Origin: Alkalimonas sp.
GTDB lineage: Bacteria; Pseudomonadota; Gammaproteobacteria; Enterobacterales; Alteromonadaceae
DNA length: 5,959 nucleotides
Direction of reading: 5' to 3'
NCBI GenBank assembly: GCA_007117525.1
Contig: SKGJ01000160.1
Span: 1-5,959 of the forward strand
Position 1 is the first letter of the stretch. Each line of letters opens with the position of its first letter. Below are positions 5,418-5,959 of this stretch, piece after piece. Below the pieces are notes generated by a model. That model did no database searches. It worked only from the letters and a program-made list of their open reading frames with translations, and was not told where the DNA came from. The translations under genes and the position numbers were made by a program.

Positions 5418-5959
5418 AACTGCCAGTTCCTGATCACCAGTCTGATGCTCAGATCCGTTGATTTCACATCGATGCGCCTTGGCAGTGCCAGTGCATCGTT
5501 AAAGAAACTGTGGTACCGAATGTGCCAATGATAACCGCTGCTATCCTGCAGCTCAAAGGCAATCAAGCGGCCCAGTGCGTCGTATTCTTTGGCGCTGGCA
5601 TTTTGACCTGCCAGCCCCTTGAGCCACAGCGGCATCTCTTCCAGCGGCAAGCTCCAGCCGGTCAGTGCCCACATCAGCTCGCTGCTATTGCGTGCCTGGT
5701 AATCCTTGCCGCGCACTTGCAGCTGTGCCTGGCCAGCGCTGCTTTCAAGACTGAAAATTCGAATGCCCAGGAAGTTGGTCATGCGGGCCTGGTAATCTGC
5801 CCCTTGCTGCTGCCAGTGCAAGCTGCCATTGACAGTGTCGCCCGGTGCCTGGATGCCCATGGTGGCAGTCAGCTCAAAGTGTTGCAATTGCTCGATGCGA
5901 TCTTGCCGTTGCTGAGCCGATAGCACAGGCCCTTCGGTTCTGGGTTTGATGCTGCAGCC
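5414..5959 (-). CDS. lolB: Outer-membrane lipoprotein LolB, 5' end cut by window edge
   Basis: LolB takes lipoproteins from the periplasmic carrier LolA and inserts them in the outer membrane. The frame is open to the window edge, and the first two visible codons are Gly-Cys (complement of 5954-5959). This fits the end of a lipobox, so the Cys would be the lipidated residue and only the signal peptide is missing. From that Cys the protein is 180 residues, close to mature E. coli LolB (about 186). Family marks: the segment FELTATMGIQ, alternating beta strands, and RMTNFLGIRIFSLE at about 58-71. There, Leu63 in NFLG matches the exposed-loop leucine (NPLG in E. coli) needed for insertion. A GTG at complement 5924-5926 is an internal codon, not the start. 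The TGA overlaps the ispE ATG. The assignment rests on these features plus the position before ispE-prs. Confidence 0.88.
   Translation of the reverse strand, partial: GCSIKPRTEGPVLSAQQRQDRIEQLQHFELTATMGIQAPGDTVNGSLHWQQQGADYQARMTNFLGIRIFSLESSAGQAQLQVRGKDYQARNSSELMWALTGWSLPLEEMPLWLKGLAGQNASAKEYDALGRLIAFELQDSSGYHWHIRYHSFFNDALALPRRIDVKSTDLSIRLVIRNWQL

Noticed and set aside
5510..5923. A 137-codon + strand frame antisense to lolB
   Set aside because: No recognisable domain; the minus-strand LolB frame fits the family and the conserved neighbourhood.
1..5959. A mobile element, CRISPR array, phage or defence island, or pseudogene
   Set aside because: All genes are intact or cut only by the window edges, with housekeeping functions. 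The only repeats are the tRNA-Gln duplication and the short inverted repeat; no transposase, array or attachment-site duplication of tRNA 3' ends outside the cluster is seen.

Overview
The window looks like ordinary core chromosome of a gammaproteobacterium, with roughly mid-50s % GC judged by eye. Three things point there: an E. coli-type UbiF C-terminus, the tRNA order Met-Leu-Gln-Gln beside ubiF as in the E. coli metT-leuW-glnU-glnW cluster, and the housekeeping order lolB-ispE-prs-rplY-pth-ychF with the long (two-domain, CTC/TL5-type) form of ribosomal protein bL25. An alteromonad- or aeromonad-like lineage fits, but I cannot name the genus from the sequence alone.

Layout. At the left edge, the 3' end of ubiF (ubiquinone biosynthesis) runs on the + strand to 443. 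It converges on a minus-strand cluster of four tRNA genes (884 down to 495), transcribed Met(CAT), Leu(TAG), Gln(TTG), Gln(TTG). The 151-bp gap 885-1035 holds a strong stable-RNA-type promoter for this cluster and an unusual inverted repeat. The rest of the window is one minus-strand block, read from right to left. lolB (5' end cut by the window edge, probably just upstream of its lipidated Cys), ispE and prs form one unit that ends in a clear intrinsic terminator at 3501-3524. A second unit starts at a promoter at 3469-3497 and comprises rplY, pth and ychF.

How the genes relate. LolB inserts lipoproteins into the outer membrane, IspE makes isoprenoid precursors (which also feed the ubiquinone side chain that UbiF-type enzymes work on), and Prs makes PRPP for nucleotides, His and Trp. 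The second unit is translational: bL25 binds 5S rRNA, Pth recycles peptidyl-tRNA and YchF is a ribosome-associated ATPase. It lies beside the tRNA cluster. Both stable-RNA/ribosomal promoters carry the same GC-rich CGCGCC discriminator, which suggests shared growth-rate (ppGpp/DksA) control. Translational coupling is likely at lolB/ispE (ATGA overlap) and rplY/pth (TAATG overlap).

I found no mobile element, CRISPR array, phage gene, defence system or other evidently new system. The second-look items are regulatory and annotation-level.
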